Shown: positions 15,475 through 23,488 of the stretch, one piece after another | Position numbering within the stretch: the first letter of the stretch is position 1 | How the letters are laid out: each line of letters opens with the position of its first letter | Assembly: GCA_900547565.1 (NCBI GenBank) | Contig: URHI01000010.1 | Coordinates: forward strand, 1 to 28,271 | Direction: 5' to 3' | Origin: an uncultured Eubacteriales bacterium | GTDB taxonomy: Bacteria; Bacillota; Clostridia; Oscillospirales; CAG-272 | Length of the DNA stretch: 28,271 nucleotides | Translations under genes and position numbers: made by a program | Notes under the pieces: model-generated | Told to the model about the DNA's origin: nothing | What the model saw: only the letters and a program-made list of their open reading frames with translations | Database searches by the model: none

Positions 15475-16710
15475 ATGACAGATATGACAACGGTTTCGTT
15501 TCCGGGCCTTGGAATTGGTGAGTTCACCATGAATGAGGTCGCGTTTGCGTTCACTCTGTTTGGCAAGCCGGTGGAGATACGGTGGTACGGTATTATAATC
15601 ACAGTAGGTATTATACTGGCTATACTTTATGCCATGATGCGCGCCAAGCAGGAGAATATCTCAACCGACGACCTGCTAGACATGGGCATATTTGCCATTA
15701 TTTTTGCTATTATCGGTGCCCGTGCTTATTACGTACTGACGTATGGTATATCCAATTTCATTGTAAGAGACGCCGAGGGAGGCGTCAAGGTTTGGAACAG
15801 CTTTGTAAACATCATCGCTGTTTGGAATGGCGGAATTGCAATATACGGTGCGATCATTGCAGGTGCGTTAACAATATATCTCGTTTGTCGTCACAAAAAG
15901 ATAAAATTCACCAAAGCATTTGATGTGGTTTCTCCCGCTGTGATGATAGGTCAGATAATCGGGCGCTGGGGTAACTTTGTTAACGGTGAGGCGCACGGCA
16001 GCATAGTTAATTCTTCAAGTCCGCTGTATTTTTTGCGTATGGGCCTTTTACCAAACGAAAACAGCCTGACCAAAATGTATTATTATCACCCGACGTTTTT
16101 ATATGAGTCGGTTTGGAATCTTATCGGATTTCTGCTTATCAATGCTTTTTATAAAAAGAAAAAGTTCGACGGTCAGGTGTTTCTCGAATACATTACCTGG
16201 TACGGCTTCGGGCGTATGTTCATTGAGGGACTGAGGACTGACAGTCTGATGATAGGTGTTTTCCGTGTATCACAGCTGGTGGGATTTGCCTGCTTTATAG
16301 TAGGTTCGGCTCTGCTGATTCGCGGATTTATACTGGCGCGGCGAGCAGAGTGCCTGACGCAGGATTACGAGCCTGTATACAAGAATTTTGCTAAGCGTGC
16401 CACTGTACCGGCTGCCAAGTCTGATAAACCGACGGAGTCTGACGGTAATGAAGGTGCTGAGAAGGGTATAGGTGGTTACAGCGGCGAAGCCGCTTCTGAC
16501 AAACAGGTAAGATCCGAAAACACGCCTTTGCAAGAAAATACCAAAGCCGGAAAAGCCGATGCTGTCCAAGACGCGGCAGCCGAAAAATCAGATGCTCCGG
16601 ATGACGCGGATGCAGATAAATCCGTAGAGAGAGACGATGCTCCGGCAGGCGAGCCTGATAATAATAAAAACGACAATGATGAGGAAGTAACAAATGGCGA
16701 AGATCATTGA
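15475..16710 (+). CDS. lgt: Prolipoprotein diacylglyceryl transferase with long acidic tail
   Basis: Lgt transfers diacylglycerol from phosphatidylglycerol to the lipobox cysteine of prolipoproteins in the cytoplasmic membrane. The signature GRWGNFVNGEAHG (163-175) is intact, with RWYG near residue 36, HPTFLYES (205-212) and FGRMFIEGLRTDSL (245-258). About seven membrane helices lie between 35 and 290. The family is usually 260-300 residues; here residues about 305-411 are an extra hydrophilic tail very rich in Ala, Asp, Glu and Lys, predicted disordered and probably cytosolic. ATG 15475 has AAAGGAA 10 nt upstream. The last 17 bases overlap folD, whose SD lies inside the tail-coding DNA. Confidence 0.96.
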   Translation: MTDMTTVSFPGLGIGEFTMNEVAFAFTLFGKPVEIRWYGIIITVGIILAILYAMMRAKQENISTDDLLDMGIFAIIFAIIGARAYYVLTYGISNFIVRDAEGGVKVWNSFVNIIAVWNGGIAIYGAIIAGALTIYLVCRHKKIKFTKAFDVVSPAVMIGQIIGRWGNFVNGEAHGSIVNSSSPLYFLRMGLLPNENSLTKMYYYHPTFLYESVWNLIGFLLINAFYKKKKFDGQVFLEYITWYGFGRMFIEGLRTDSLMIGVFRVSQLVGFACFIVGSALLIRGFILARRAECLTQDYEPVYKNFAKRATVPAAKSDKPTESDGNEGAEKGIGGYSGEAASDKQVRSENTPLQENTKAGKADAVQDAAAEKSDAPDDADADKSVERDDAPAGEPDNNKNDNDEEVTNGEDH

Positions 16711-17539
16711 TGGAAAAGCAATTTCAGCTGAAATTCGTGAGGAGCTGAAGTGCCGCACGGCAGAGCTTGTCTCACGTACAGGCGTAACACCCGGACTTGC
16801 CGTAGTGCTGGTCGGCGATAATCCGGCTTCCAAGGTGTATGTCCGGAATAAACAACGCGCCTGTGAGCAGGTCGGTTTTTATTCTGAACAAATACTACTG
16901 CCGTCAGATACCGATATGGATACGCTTCGTGCTGTCATACAACGGCTTAATGATGATGAGAAGATCCATGGAATACTGGTTCAGTTACCTTTGCCGCCGC
17001 AGCTTGATGAGCGCGAGGTGATCATGATGATAAACCCTGACAAGGATGTTGACGCATTCCACCCTGTAAATGTGGGACGAATTGTCAGCGGTGGATATCG
17101 CTTTGCACCGTGTACGCCTGCGGGTATAATGCAGCTTTTGTTTCGTAGCGGTATACAGGTTCAGGGGCGTGAATGTGTCGTTGTGGGACGCTCTAATATT
17201 GTGGGCAAGCCTATGGCGCTTTTACTGCTTGAGGCGAACGGTACCGTTACCGTGTGTCACAGCCGCACTGAAAATCTGGCAGAGGTTTGCCGCCGGGCGG
17301 ATATACTGGTCTGTGCGGTCGGTAAGCCCGGATTTATTACGGCAGACATGGTCAAACCCGGTGCTGTTGTGATCGACGTAGGCATTAACCGCATGGAGGA
17401 CGGACGTCTTGCGGGCGATGTTGACTTTGAAAATGTTGAAAAAGTGGCAGGATTTATTACACCGGTTCCGGGCGGAGTCGGTCCTATGACCATAACCATG
17501 CTGCTCAATAACACACTTTGCGCGGCGGAGTACAGATAA
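16694..17539 (+). CDS. folD: Methylenetetrahydrofolate dehydrogenase / cyclohydrolase
   Basis: Bifunctional cytosolic enzyme that interconverts 5,10-methylene-, methenyl- and 10-formyl-tetrahydrofolate. The 281 residues show the catalytic YVRNK (Tyr49, Lys53), GILVQLPLPPQL, DKDVDAFHPVNVGR, PCTPAGIM, the cofactor loop VVVGRSNIVGKPMALLL and the C-terminal PVPGGVGPMTITMLLNNT. All family hallmarks are present. GAGGAAG (16681-16687) sits 6 nt before ATG 16694, inside the lgt tail. The stop is followed after 2 nt by the ATG of the glycosidase gene. Confidence 0.98.
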   Translation: MAKIIDGKAISAEIREELKCRTAELVSRTGVTPGLAVVLVGDNPASKVYVRNKQRACEQVGFYSEQILLPSDTDMDTLRAVIQRLNDDEKIHGILVQLPLPPQLDEREVIMMINPDKDVDAFHPVNVGRIVSGGYRFAPCTPAGIMQLLFRSGIQVQGRECVVVGRSNIVGKPMALLLLEANGTVTVCHSRTENLAEVCRRADILVCAVGKPGFITADMVKPGAVVIDVGINRMEDGRLAGDVDFENVEKVAGFITPVPGGVGPMTITMLLNNTLCAAEYR

Positions 17540-17541
17540 TT

Positions 17542-19626
17542 ATGTTGCCTTCGGTGGACTGGCATGGTGCACACTGGATATGGCGGCGCGGCAACGCGGG
17601 CAAAGACGAATATGTTGACTTTCTTTGCATTTTTGAAGGTTTGCACGGGGGCGACTGGCGCCTGAATATTTCGGCGGATTCAGACTATAACGTGTATCTC
17701 AACGGACAACTCGCAGCATTTGGCCAATATCCGGATTATCCGGCGTGTAAGGTTTACGACCGTGTGGATATTTCTCGTTTTGTACATGACGGTCAAAACC
17801 GAATGGTGATCCGGGTCTGGTATTACGGTGTTGACAGCCAGACATATATCTGTGGCGATTCCGGATTGATTTTTGCGCTTGAGTGCGGCGGCAAGGCCGT
17901 TTCAGTGTCGTCCGTGGAAACGATGTCACGGTTGTCACATGACTACGTGAGCGGCAAATGCCAAAGTATAACATCACAGCTTGGGCTCACGTATTGCTAT
18001 GATTCGACTGAATACGACGGATATCTACTTGATTGTGATGATGGCTTTGAACCGTGTACCGAGCAACTTCAGCGAACTCAGCCGAAGGTCTCACGGCCGG
18101 TAAAAAAGGTTGCGCTGGGAGATAGGCTGCCGTTTCGCATAGTGAATGTCGGCTCATACTGCTATAGCGGCAAGTGCGATACTGCCGCATGCCGTATGCG
18201 CGATGCGATTATTTATCCGGGTGACATAGAGCCGGGAGACAGGGTAAAGCGTCCTGCCGGCCGAGATGGCATATATATTGTGGTTGATGTCGGTGTCGAA
18301 ACCGCTGGCTTTTTGGACTTTGATATTACCGTGCCGGCGAAAACTAACATTGATATTGGTTATGGCGAGCATCTCAATGGCGGAATTTGCCCGGTGGTGA
18401 TCGGCGGACGTAATTTCAGTGCGGAGTATATCGCGTCGCCGGGGCGAAATCGTTATATGAATACATATCGTCGGTTTGGCGGACGATATATCCAGTTTTT
18501 TGTTCCGTCCGAGTGGATTGAGCTGGAATACCTTGGTATAAGACCGACAATGTATCCTGTGCGGGATGTAGGAGTACGTCCGGCGGACGCATTGCGGCGA
18601 CGTATTTACGACGTATGTGTCAATACATTGCGGCAGTGTATGCACGAGCATTACGAGGATTGCCCATGGCGAGAGCAGGCGCTTTACACGATGGATTCAC
18701 GCAATCAGATGCTTTGCGGGTATTATGCTTTCGGTGAATTTGATTTTCCGCGCGCGTCGCTGTGGCTTATATCTCAGGGAGTACGTCCGGACGGGCTGTT
18801 GAGCCTGTGCTATCCGGCGGGACTTGATTACCCCATTCCCTCATTTTCACTTATCTACTTCATCCAAATGCTTGAATACACCCACTATTCCGGCGATACA
18901 ACACTTGCCGAACAGCTGTATCCTATGCTGTCGCGGCTGATGCATACCTTCACTGACCGCGTGCGGCAGGACGGACTGGTGCCTAATTTTGAGGGAATGT
19001 GGAATTTTTACGAGTGGTCTCGCGATATGAGCGGTCGGCGGGGAACCGATACACGCATAGAAGCACCGCTCAATGCACTGCTGGTACTGGCTCTTACGGC
19101 GCTGTCGGATCTGTGCAGACTTATTGGCAAGACGGAGGATGCGACGTTGTGGAGCCGTTATGCTGACAATATACGTCCGGCAATTTCTGAACGTTTTTAT
19201 GACGGAAATATCGGATTGTTCCGTACGTCGGTTGAATGCGACAGCTACAGCGTGTTGACAAATGCGCTTTGTCTGCTGTGCGGCGCTGCGAACAATGTGG
19301 ACTTTAGTCACGTTTTAAAAGTCGTAGCCGATAATTGCGGTGATAGTGATAAAATTGTGATCGTTCCTGCAACGCTGAGTATGAACTGTTTTCGTTTTGA
19401 CGCTCTGTTGTCCTACGACCGGCAGAAATACGGCACAGTGATACTGCACGAGATAGATCGGGTATACGGATATATGCTGCGTCAAGGTGCCACTTCGTTT
19501 TGGGAAACTATAAGCGGTGCAGATGACTTCGGAGGTGCCGGAAGTTTGTGTCATGGCTGGTCTGCTATGCCGATATATTATTACAGCATTCTTGATAGCT
19601 CAATAAACATCGGAGGGCAGGTATGA
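17542..19626 (+). CDS. GH78 alpha-L-rhamnosidase-like glycosidase, cytoplasmic
   Basis: Large protein (694 residues) with the layout of GH78 rhamnosidases: an N-terminal beta-sandwich (about 1-120) with 'SADSDYNVYLNGQLAAFGQYPDYP', a second beta domain (about 220-335) with DVGVETAGFLDFDI and IGYGEHL, then an (alpha/alpha)6 barrel (about 345-640). Acidic residues at the expected catalytic spots are kept: DCPWRE (373-378), Asp385 in YTMDSRNQ, and WE (654-655) in the GATSFWETISG segment. HGWSAMPIYYY follows. There is no signal peptide or membrane segment, so it should act on sugars already inside the cell. ATG 17542 has GGAG 11 nt upstream; a TTG at 17518 inside folD is less likely. The stop overlaps the isomerase start as ATGA. 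Sugar specificity (rhamnose or another deoxy-hexose) is inferred, not proven. Confidence 0.82.
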   Translation: MLPSVDWHGAHWIWRRGNAGKDEYVDFLCIFEGLHGGDWRLNISADSDYNVYLNGQLAAFGQYPDYPACKVYDRVDISRFVHDGQNRMVIRVWYYGVDSQTYICGDSGLIFALECGGKAVSVSSVETMSRLSHDYVSGKCQSITSQLGLTYCYDSTEYDGYLLDCDDGFEPCTEQLQRTQPKVSRPVKKVALGDRLPFRIVNVGSYCYSGKCDTAACRMRDAIIYPGDIEPGDRVKRPAGRDGIYIVVDVGVETAGFLDFDITVPAKTNIDIGYGEHLNGGICPVVIGGRNFSAEYIASPGRNRYMNTYRRFGGRYIQFFVPSEWIELEYLGIRPTMYPVRDVGVRPADALRRRIYDVCVNTLRQCMHEHYEDCPWREQALYTMDSRNQMLCGYYAFGEFDFPRASLWLISQGVRPDGLLSLCYPAGLDYPIPSFSLIYFIQMLEYTHYSGDTTLAEQLYPMLSRLMHTFTDRVRQDGLVPNFEGMWNFYEWSRDMSGRRGTDTRIEAPLNALLVLALTALSDLCRLIGKTEDATLWSRYADNIRPAISERFYDGNIGLFRTSVECDSYSVLTNALCLLCGAANNVDFSHVLKVVADNCGDSDKIVIVPATLSMNCFRFDALLSYDRQKYGTVILHEIDRVYGYMLRQGATSFWETISGADDFGGAGSLCHGWSAMPIYYYSILDSSINIGGQV

Positions 19627-20456
19627 AGCTGTCAATTTCAACGCTGGGTTGTCCCGGCTGGTCACTTGAACAGGCTGCTGCATTTTTGCATGACTGTGGT
19701 GTAGAAGGAATTGAAATACGCGGTATAGGCGGTGAGCTTGAGCCGACAAAAATGGCTTGTTTAGCGCAGGGGCATCTGTCTGCAACCCATGCTGTGCTTA
19801 AAAAATACAAGCTTACGCCGGTATGCCTTGGTACGTCGGTTGCCATGCATCGCGACGGAGACAATGTAACCCGTGCGCTGGAGGATGCCAAAGTAGGTGC
19901 TGCTGCAGGAATTCCTGCAATACGAATTTTCGGTAATAATTTACCGTCAGACAGCGCCGAACGCAGCATCAAGCTGCGCTCAATTTCAAATGATATTGCC
20001 CGGCTGTGCCGTGAGGCTGGGCCGCTTGGAATCGGAGTGTGGCTTGAAACTCACGGCGATATCAACACCCCACAAACGCTGTCAAAAATAATTGAGGCGT
20101 GCGGAGATCTGCCGAATTTCGGACTGATTTGGGATGTCGCTCATACATTTACGTCACATTATCGCAACATAGAACTTATTTTAAATGAAATTTATCCATA
20201 TGTGAGACATGTTCACTTTAAGGATCAGGTAGTTACTCCGGGCGGAAAGGTCAGAATATGTCTGCCGGGGCGGGGAGAAATACCGCTTGTGAATATACTT
20301 GAAGCACTTGCGGAGCGCGGATATACAGGCTACTATTCGTTTGAGTGGGAAAAGCTGTGGCACCCGGAAATTGAGGCGCCGGAGGTGGCATTTCCGTATT
20401 TTGTCAACTACATAAACAGCCTTTATGAAAAAATACGTAACGGTGGGAGGATGTAA
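19623..20456 (+). CDS. Sugar-phosphate isomerase/epimerase-like TIM barrel
   Basis: Protein of 277 residues in the xylose-isomerase-like TIM-barrel superfamily, which includes IolE/IolI-type, hydroxypyruvate and ketose 3-epimerases. It starts MKLSISTLGCPGW. The metal-binding residues expected for this fold are visible: Glu142 in WLETHGD, Asp171 in FGLIWDVAHTF, His198 in HVHFKDQ and Glu241 in YYSFEWEK. GGAGGG lies 6 nt before ATG 19623, and its start overlaps the glycosidase stop, so the two are made together. A role in handling the sugar released by the GH78 enzyme is a reasonable inference; the exact substrate is unknown. Confidence 0.85.
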   Translation: MKLSISTLGCPGWSLEQAAAFLHDCGVEGIEIRGIGGELEPTKMACLAQGHLSATHAVLKKYKLTPVCLGTSVAMHRDGDNVTRALEDAKVGAAAGIPAIRIFGNNLPSDSAERSIKLRSISNDIARLCREAGPLGIGVWLETHGDINTPQTLSKIIEACGDLPNFGLIWDVAHTFTSHYRNIELILNEIYPYVRHVHFKDQVVTPGGKVRICLPGRGEIPLVNILEALAERGYTGYYSFEWEKLWHPEIEAPEVAFPYFVNYINSLYEKIRNGGRM

Positions 20457-21082
20457 TGAAGCAGGATAAAAAACAATTGATATTTTTTGCCGTAGTGTCG
20501 GTGATGTCCTTCGCACTGGCGATATTGGGGATTATATACGCCGTCAGAAGTGAGTCCGGTATTGTGTCGGCACTGCTTGTTGCATGTACTGTGTTGCTGC
20601 TTGCGTTGACTGCTTTGTATATCACTATTATTGTAGTTTCACTGAAAAAGGGCGATAATTTCTTTCTTTATGATTTTGAATCCGCAAAAAATGTTCGGCC
20701 GGATGAGTTGACGGCACAAATGGTCAATTCACGGCTTGACGATTTTATGATGGAGTATTTCGACGGGCCGAAAAAACTGATCGACGGTGGATTCGGAGTT
20801 GGTGCGGTTTTGCGTCCTGCAGTGTCATACCGGCTTTTGTACCTTGCCGCTGAGTCGGCAGACGTTATGCTGGCGCTTGAGAGCTGTGACTACCGTGTGC
20901 TTCGCGTACTGTGTCAAGCGCTTGAGGCTGCCGGCGAGTCGGACATGCCGCGCGTTATTATCCGGCACCGTGAGTCGCATGGGGAAACAGAGAAGCTCCG
21001 GCGCTTTCTGCTCGGAAATCAAAAATACATTCAGAGCCGTCTTATGCATTATATTAAAAGAAACATAGAGCAGTTTTATTGA
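20456..21082 (+). CDS. Two-helix membrane protein, unknown function
   Basis: I do not recognise this 208-residue protein. Two strong hydrophobic segments (about 8-28 and 38-63) form a hairpin with a short loop. A charged cytosolic part (about 65-208) follows, with no recognised catalytic motif. It contains alternating acidic and hydrophobic stretches (SRLDDFMMEYFDGPKKLI; LYLAAESADVMLALES) and ends in a basic helix. The start overlaps the isomerase stop as TAATG with GGGAGG 5 nt upstream, and the stop overlaps the HprK-like start as TGATG. This tight coupling on both sides suggests it works with its neighbours. It could be a membrane anchor or sensor for the downstream ATPase, but that is inference. 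Confidence 0.8.
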   Translation: MKQDKKQLIFFAVVSVMSFALAILGIIYAVRSESGIVSALLVACTVLLLALTALYITIIVVSLKKGDNFFLYDFESAKNVRPDELTAQMVNSRLDDFMMEYFDGPKKLIDGGFGVGAVLRPAVSYRLLYLAAESADVMLALESCDYRVLRVLCQALEAAGESDMPRVIIRHRESHGETEKLRRFLLGNQKYIQSRLMHYIKRNIEQFY

Positions 21083-21789
21083 TGTTTACGATCGATCTTG
21101 CCGGACTGAGCATTAAAATTGATAACAAATACCCGTACGTGCGACAGCTTTGCGGCGATTACATCGTGACGGATTCCGCACCGTATCTCAATCCCGATAT
21201 TGAAGTTTGTGCTACAGATGAGCAGATTTCACTTGAGGCTGATACGTCGCCGTACACGTCATCACTGCCGTATTCAGAATCTATTTGCATATACCGTGCG
21301 ATTTGCAGTAAGTTGCCGGATTTTGACGCATTTTTGCTTCATGCCGCAGTGGTTGAGGTTGACGGCTTGGCCTACGCTTTCGCCGCCCCGAGCGGCACGG
21401 GCAAGACAACGCATATCACGCTATGGAAGAAGTTCTTCGGCGACCGCGCTAATATAATCAACGGTGATAAGCCTATCATCAGATTTGAAAACGGCACACC
21501 GTATATTTACGGAACCCCGTGGTGTGGAAAGGAAGGATATAATATCAATACCAAAGCCCCGCTTGCGGCGCTGTGCTTTATTGAACGGTCACCGGAAAAT
21601 ACCATACATCGCTTTGAGGGGCAGCAAATGATCGGCCGGCTTATGGGACAGATACTGCTTCCGCATGATGCAGATGATGTATTGAAGCTTGCCTCGCTTC
21701 TTGACCGTACCGTGCGTCAGGTGCCGTGTTACCTGCTTGGCTGTAACATGGGGATGTGCAGGCGGCTGTGGTTGCTTACAACGGTATGA
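21082..21789 (+). CDS. HprK-like P-loop kinase/ATPase of peptide-maturation type
   Basis: Protein of 235 residues resembling the HPr-kinase-like family found in RiPP-type and capsule-like gene cassettes. HAAVVEVDGLAYAFAAPSGT (88-106) leads into Walker A APSGTGKT (102-109) and then ITLW. A conserved-looking NGDKPIIR (127-134) is the probable Mg/acceptor loop, followed by GTPWCGKEGYN (144-154). The C-terminal VPCYLLGC resembles the family's terminal Pro-x-Tyr-x-Leu-x-Cys element. It lacks the N-terminal domain of true HPr kinase and is far shorter. It is therefore unlikely to phosphorylate HPr; its acceptor is unknown. ATG 21082 overlaps the previous stop. A 27-nt gap with GGGAGG separates it from the S26-like gene. 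Confidence 0.78.
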   Translation: MFTIDLAGLSIKIDNKYPYVRQLCGDYIVTDSAPYLNPDIEVCATDEQISLEADTSPYTSSLPYSESICIYRAICSKLPDFDAFLLHAAVVEVDGLAYAFAAPSGTGKTTHITLWKKFFGDRANIINGDKPIIRFENGTPYIYGTPWCGKEGYNINTKAPLAALCFIERSPENTIHRFEGQQMIGRLMGQILLPHDADDVLKLASLLDRTVRQVPCYLLGCNMGMCRRLWLLTTV

Positions 21790-21816
21790 GGCCTGGAGGC
21801 ACGGCGGGAGGATGTC

Positions 21817-22296
21817 ATGAGTGAGCATACAACGTACAGCCTTGAGCAAATGTCAGCTGCAATGAAAAGTGTGTTTGACAGTGGCGGAGAGTTCCGGTTT
21901 TATCCGCGTGGGACAAGCATGTTGCCGCTGATACGTCAGGGACTTGACTCTATTGCACTTGTCGCAGCACCGGCAATGCCGCGCAAAAGAGATATTCTGC
22001 TTTATGTAAGGCCGGGCGGGGCGTATGTGTTGCACCGCGTACTCGGTTGTGACGATGACGGTTATATACTTTGCGGTGACAATCAGACAGTGCCTGAGCA
22101 CGGCGTAAAGCCGGAACAGATACGGGGCGTGTTAGCTGCCGTATATCGCGGCAGGCGTCAGGTACGATGTAATGTCGTCAGTTTCAGATATCGTGTATAC
22201 AGTACGCTGTGGTGTTTTATGCCGTTGCGACGCCTTTGCCTGTTTACACGGCGGTGCGTTGTGCGGGTTAAAAAATTAATTTTGCAAATCAAATAG
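21817..22296 (+). CDS. S24/S26-type signal-peptidase-like protein (Ser/His dyad)
   Basis: Protein of 159 residues with the core of S26 signal peptidases. GTSMLPLIRQGLDS carries the putative nucleophile Ser34. YVLHRVLG carries His73 where the bacterial LepB type has Lys, so this resembles the SipW/ER (S26B) Ser-His type. GYILCGDNQTVPE (82-94) matches the family's GDN segment. Unlike true signal peptidases there is no N-terminal membrane anchor before Ser34; the C-terminus is basic and moderately hydrophobic (about 120-159). It may process a peptide in the cytosol or at the membrane face, or be a non-catalytic relative. GGGAGG is 6 nt before ATG 21817. The last coding bases and the TAG stop lie inside the 21-bp terminator stem. 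Confidence 0.78.
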   Translation: MSEHTTYSLEQMSAAMKSVFDSGGEFRFYPRGTSMLPLIRQGLDSIALVAAPAMPRKRDILLYVRPGGAYVLHRVLGCDDDGYILCGDNQTVPEHGVKPEQIRGVLAAVYRGRRQVRCNVVSFRYRVYSTLWCFMPLRRLCLFTRRCVVRVKKLILQIK

Positions 22297-22330
22297 TCCG
22301 TCTGAAGTATTCAGACGGACTATTTGATTT
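22286..22330. terminator. Bidirectional terminator, perfect 21-bp stem, shared by two convergent genes
   Basis: Arms 22286-22306 and 22310-22330 are perfect reverse complements over 21 bp with a GTA loop. The + strand stop TAG (22294-22296) lies in the left arm. The - strand TAA (22329-22331) straddles the right end. The arms begin and end in AT-rich sequence, so each transcript gets a T-rich run at the 3' side of the stem. Confidence 0.88.
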
Positions 22331-23459
22331 AATGTATTTGATCCATGAGCATTTGCTCCATTTTTTCCATGCATGCTGTCTGTTCGAATGAGGTGCTTTC
22401 GTTCAGGTATAGCTGCCGCAGCTTTTGAATTTTGGCTGGGTTTTCAATAAAATAATCAATCTTTGCAGCGAGGTCAAGGCTGTCGTTGACTCGGAACAGA
22501 CAGCGCTCGTCAAGCGCGAAGCTTTTTGTTGCACATCTCGGAGAGTCGGCGATGATTGGTACAAGCCCACAGCAAATAGCTTCAAGACAGGCTATGGCTT
22601 CTATCTCAATTTCTGCAGGGTGGCAGTACAGATCGCAGAAGTTGATCAGCTTAACAAGGTCGGTGCGCGAGTAAAAGTTTATTATGGGAGGATTTTTCAG
22701 GTGCTTATCACCATATGATTTAATTTTTTGGTATTTTGGCCCGTTTCCTGCGAAAAACAACTGAATACGGTCGGAATATTTTGATTTTTCAACCGCGCGC
22801 AGCAGTACCATATGAGACTTTTCGTTGGACAGACGTCCAATGAAAAGTATACAGAACTTATCGCGGAACTGCTCGGGCTTGGCGGTCGGCGTAGGCTTGA
22901 AGATGCTGTTGACCCCGTTCGAAATGACGTATCCCGGCGTTTTGCGCTTGACCTCTTTTTCAAAAACGTCGCGAATGAACTGAGTCGGATAATGTATCGC
23001 GTCGGCACGGCAGAAAACGTTTTTATCGTACCATTTATATATGATGTGATTGACGATCCTGCAATCCTTAAGTCCTATATGTACTGAAAAGTTTTCGGCC
23101 TGTGCGTGGAATCCTGCTGTCAACGGTTTGCCGAGGCGCTTTACCAGCTTTGATGTTTTACGCGATATGAACAGCGGTACAAGTATATGAACAACATCGG
23201 CGTCCTTGATGGCATTGGTGATTATTTCTTCATCGTATCGCGACAGAACAACATTGTTCTTTTCAAATATTCCGCTGAACATGGTCAAGTTGGTCAGGGG
23301 AAGAATTGCGTACCCGGGTTCACCGCGGTGCTGCTCGTCCGGGCACACCACCGTGACCTCGTGTCCGCGGCTTTTCAGATAATTTATCAGATTGTATGCA
23401 GCAACCGATGTGCCGTTGTTGGCTGTACCCAGAACCTCGCATATAACAGTGACTTTCAT
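22329..23459 (-). CDS. GT4-family glycosyltransferase
   Basis: Cytosolic or membrane-associated GT-B glycosyltransferase of 376 residues that uses a nucleotide sugar with retention. It starts MKVTVICEVLGTANNGTSVAA, a typical N-terminal Rossmann glycine loop. VISNGVN and FIGRLSNEKS open the C-terminal donor domain. The E-x7-E motif is seen in AEIEIEAIACLEAICCG, and a DRIQLFFAGNGP segment precedes it. The best match in style is the alpha-glycosyldiacylglycerol synthase or lipoteichoic-acid anchor group (glucosyltransferases on lipids), but the acceptor is not readable. AGGAGA lies 8 nt before the start. It is the second gene of a two-gene unit behind the HTH regulator, 29 nt downstream of it, and converges on the long + strand operon. 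Confidence 0.88.
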   Translation of the reverse strand: MKVTVICEVLGTANNGTSVAAYNLINYLKSRGHEVTVVCPDEQHRGEPGYAILPLTNLTMFSGIFEKNNVVLSRYDEEIITNAIKDADVVHILVPLFISRKTSKLVKRLGKPLTAGFHAQAENFSVHIGLKDCRIVNHIIYKWYDKNVFCRADAIHYPTQFIRDVFEKEVKRKTPGYVISNGVNSIFKPTPTAKPEQFRDKFCILFIGRLSNEKSHMVLLRAVEKSKYSDRIQLFFAGNGPKYQKIKSYGDKHLKNPPIINFYSRTDLVKLINFCDLYCHPAEIEIEAIACLEAICCGLVPIIADSPRCATKSFALDERCLFRVNDSLDLAAKIDYFIENPAKIQKLRQLYLNESTSFEQTACMEKMEQMLMDQIH

Positions 23460-23488
23460 AATGTTTCTCCTGATTTATGTTGGTATTG

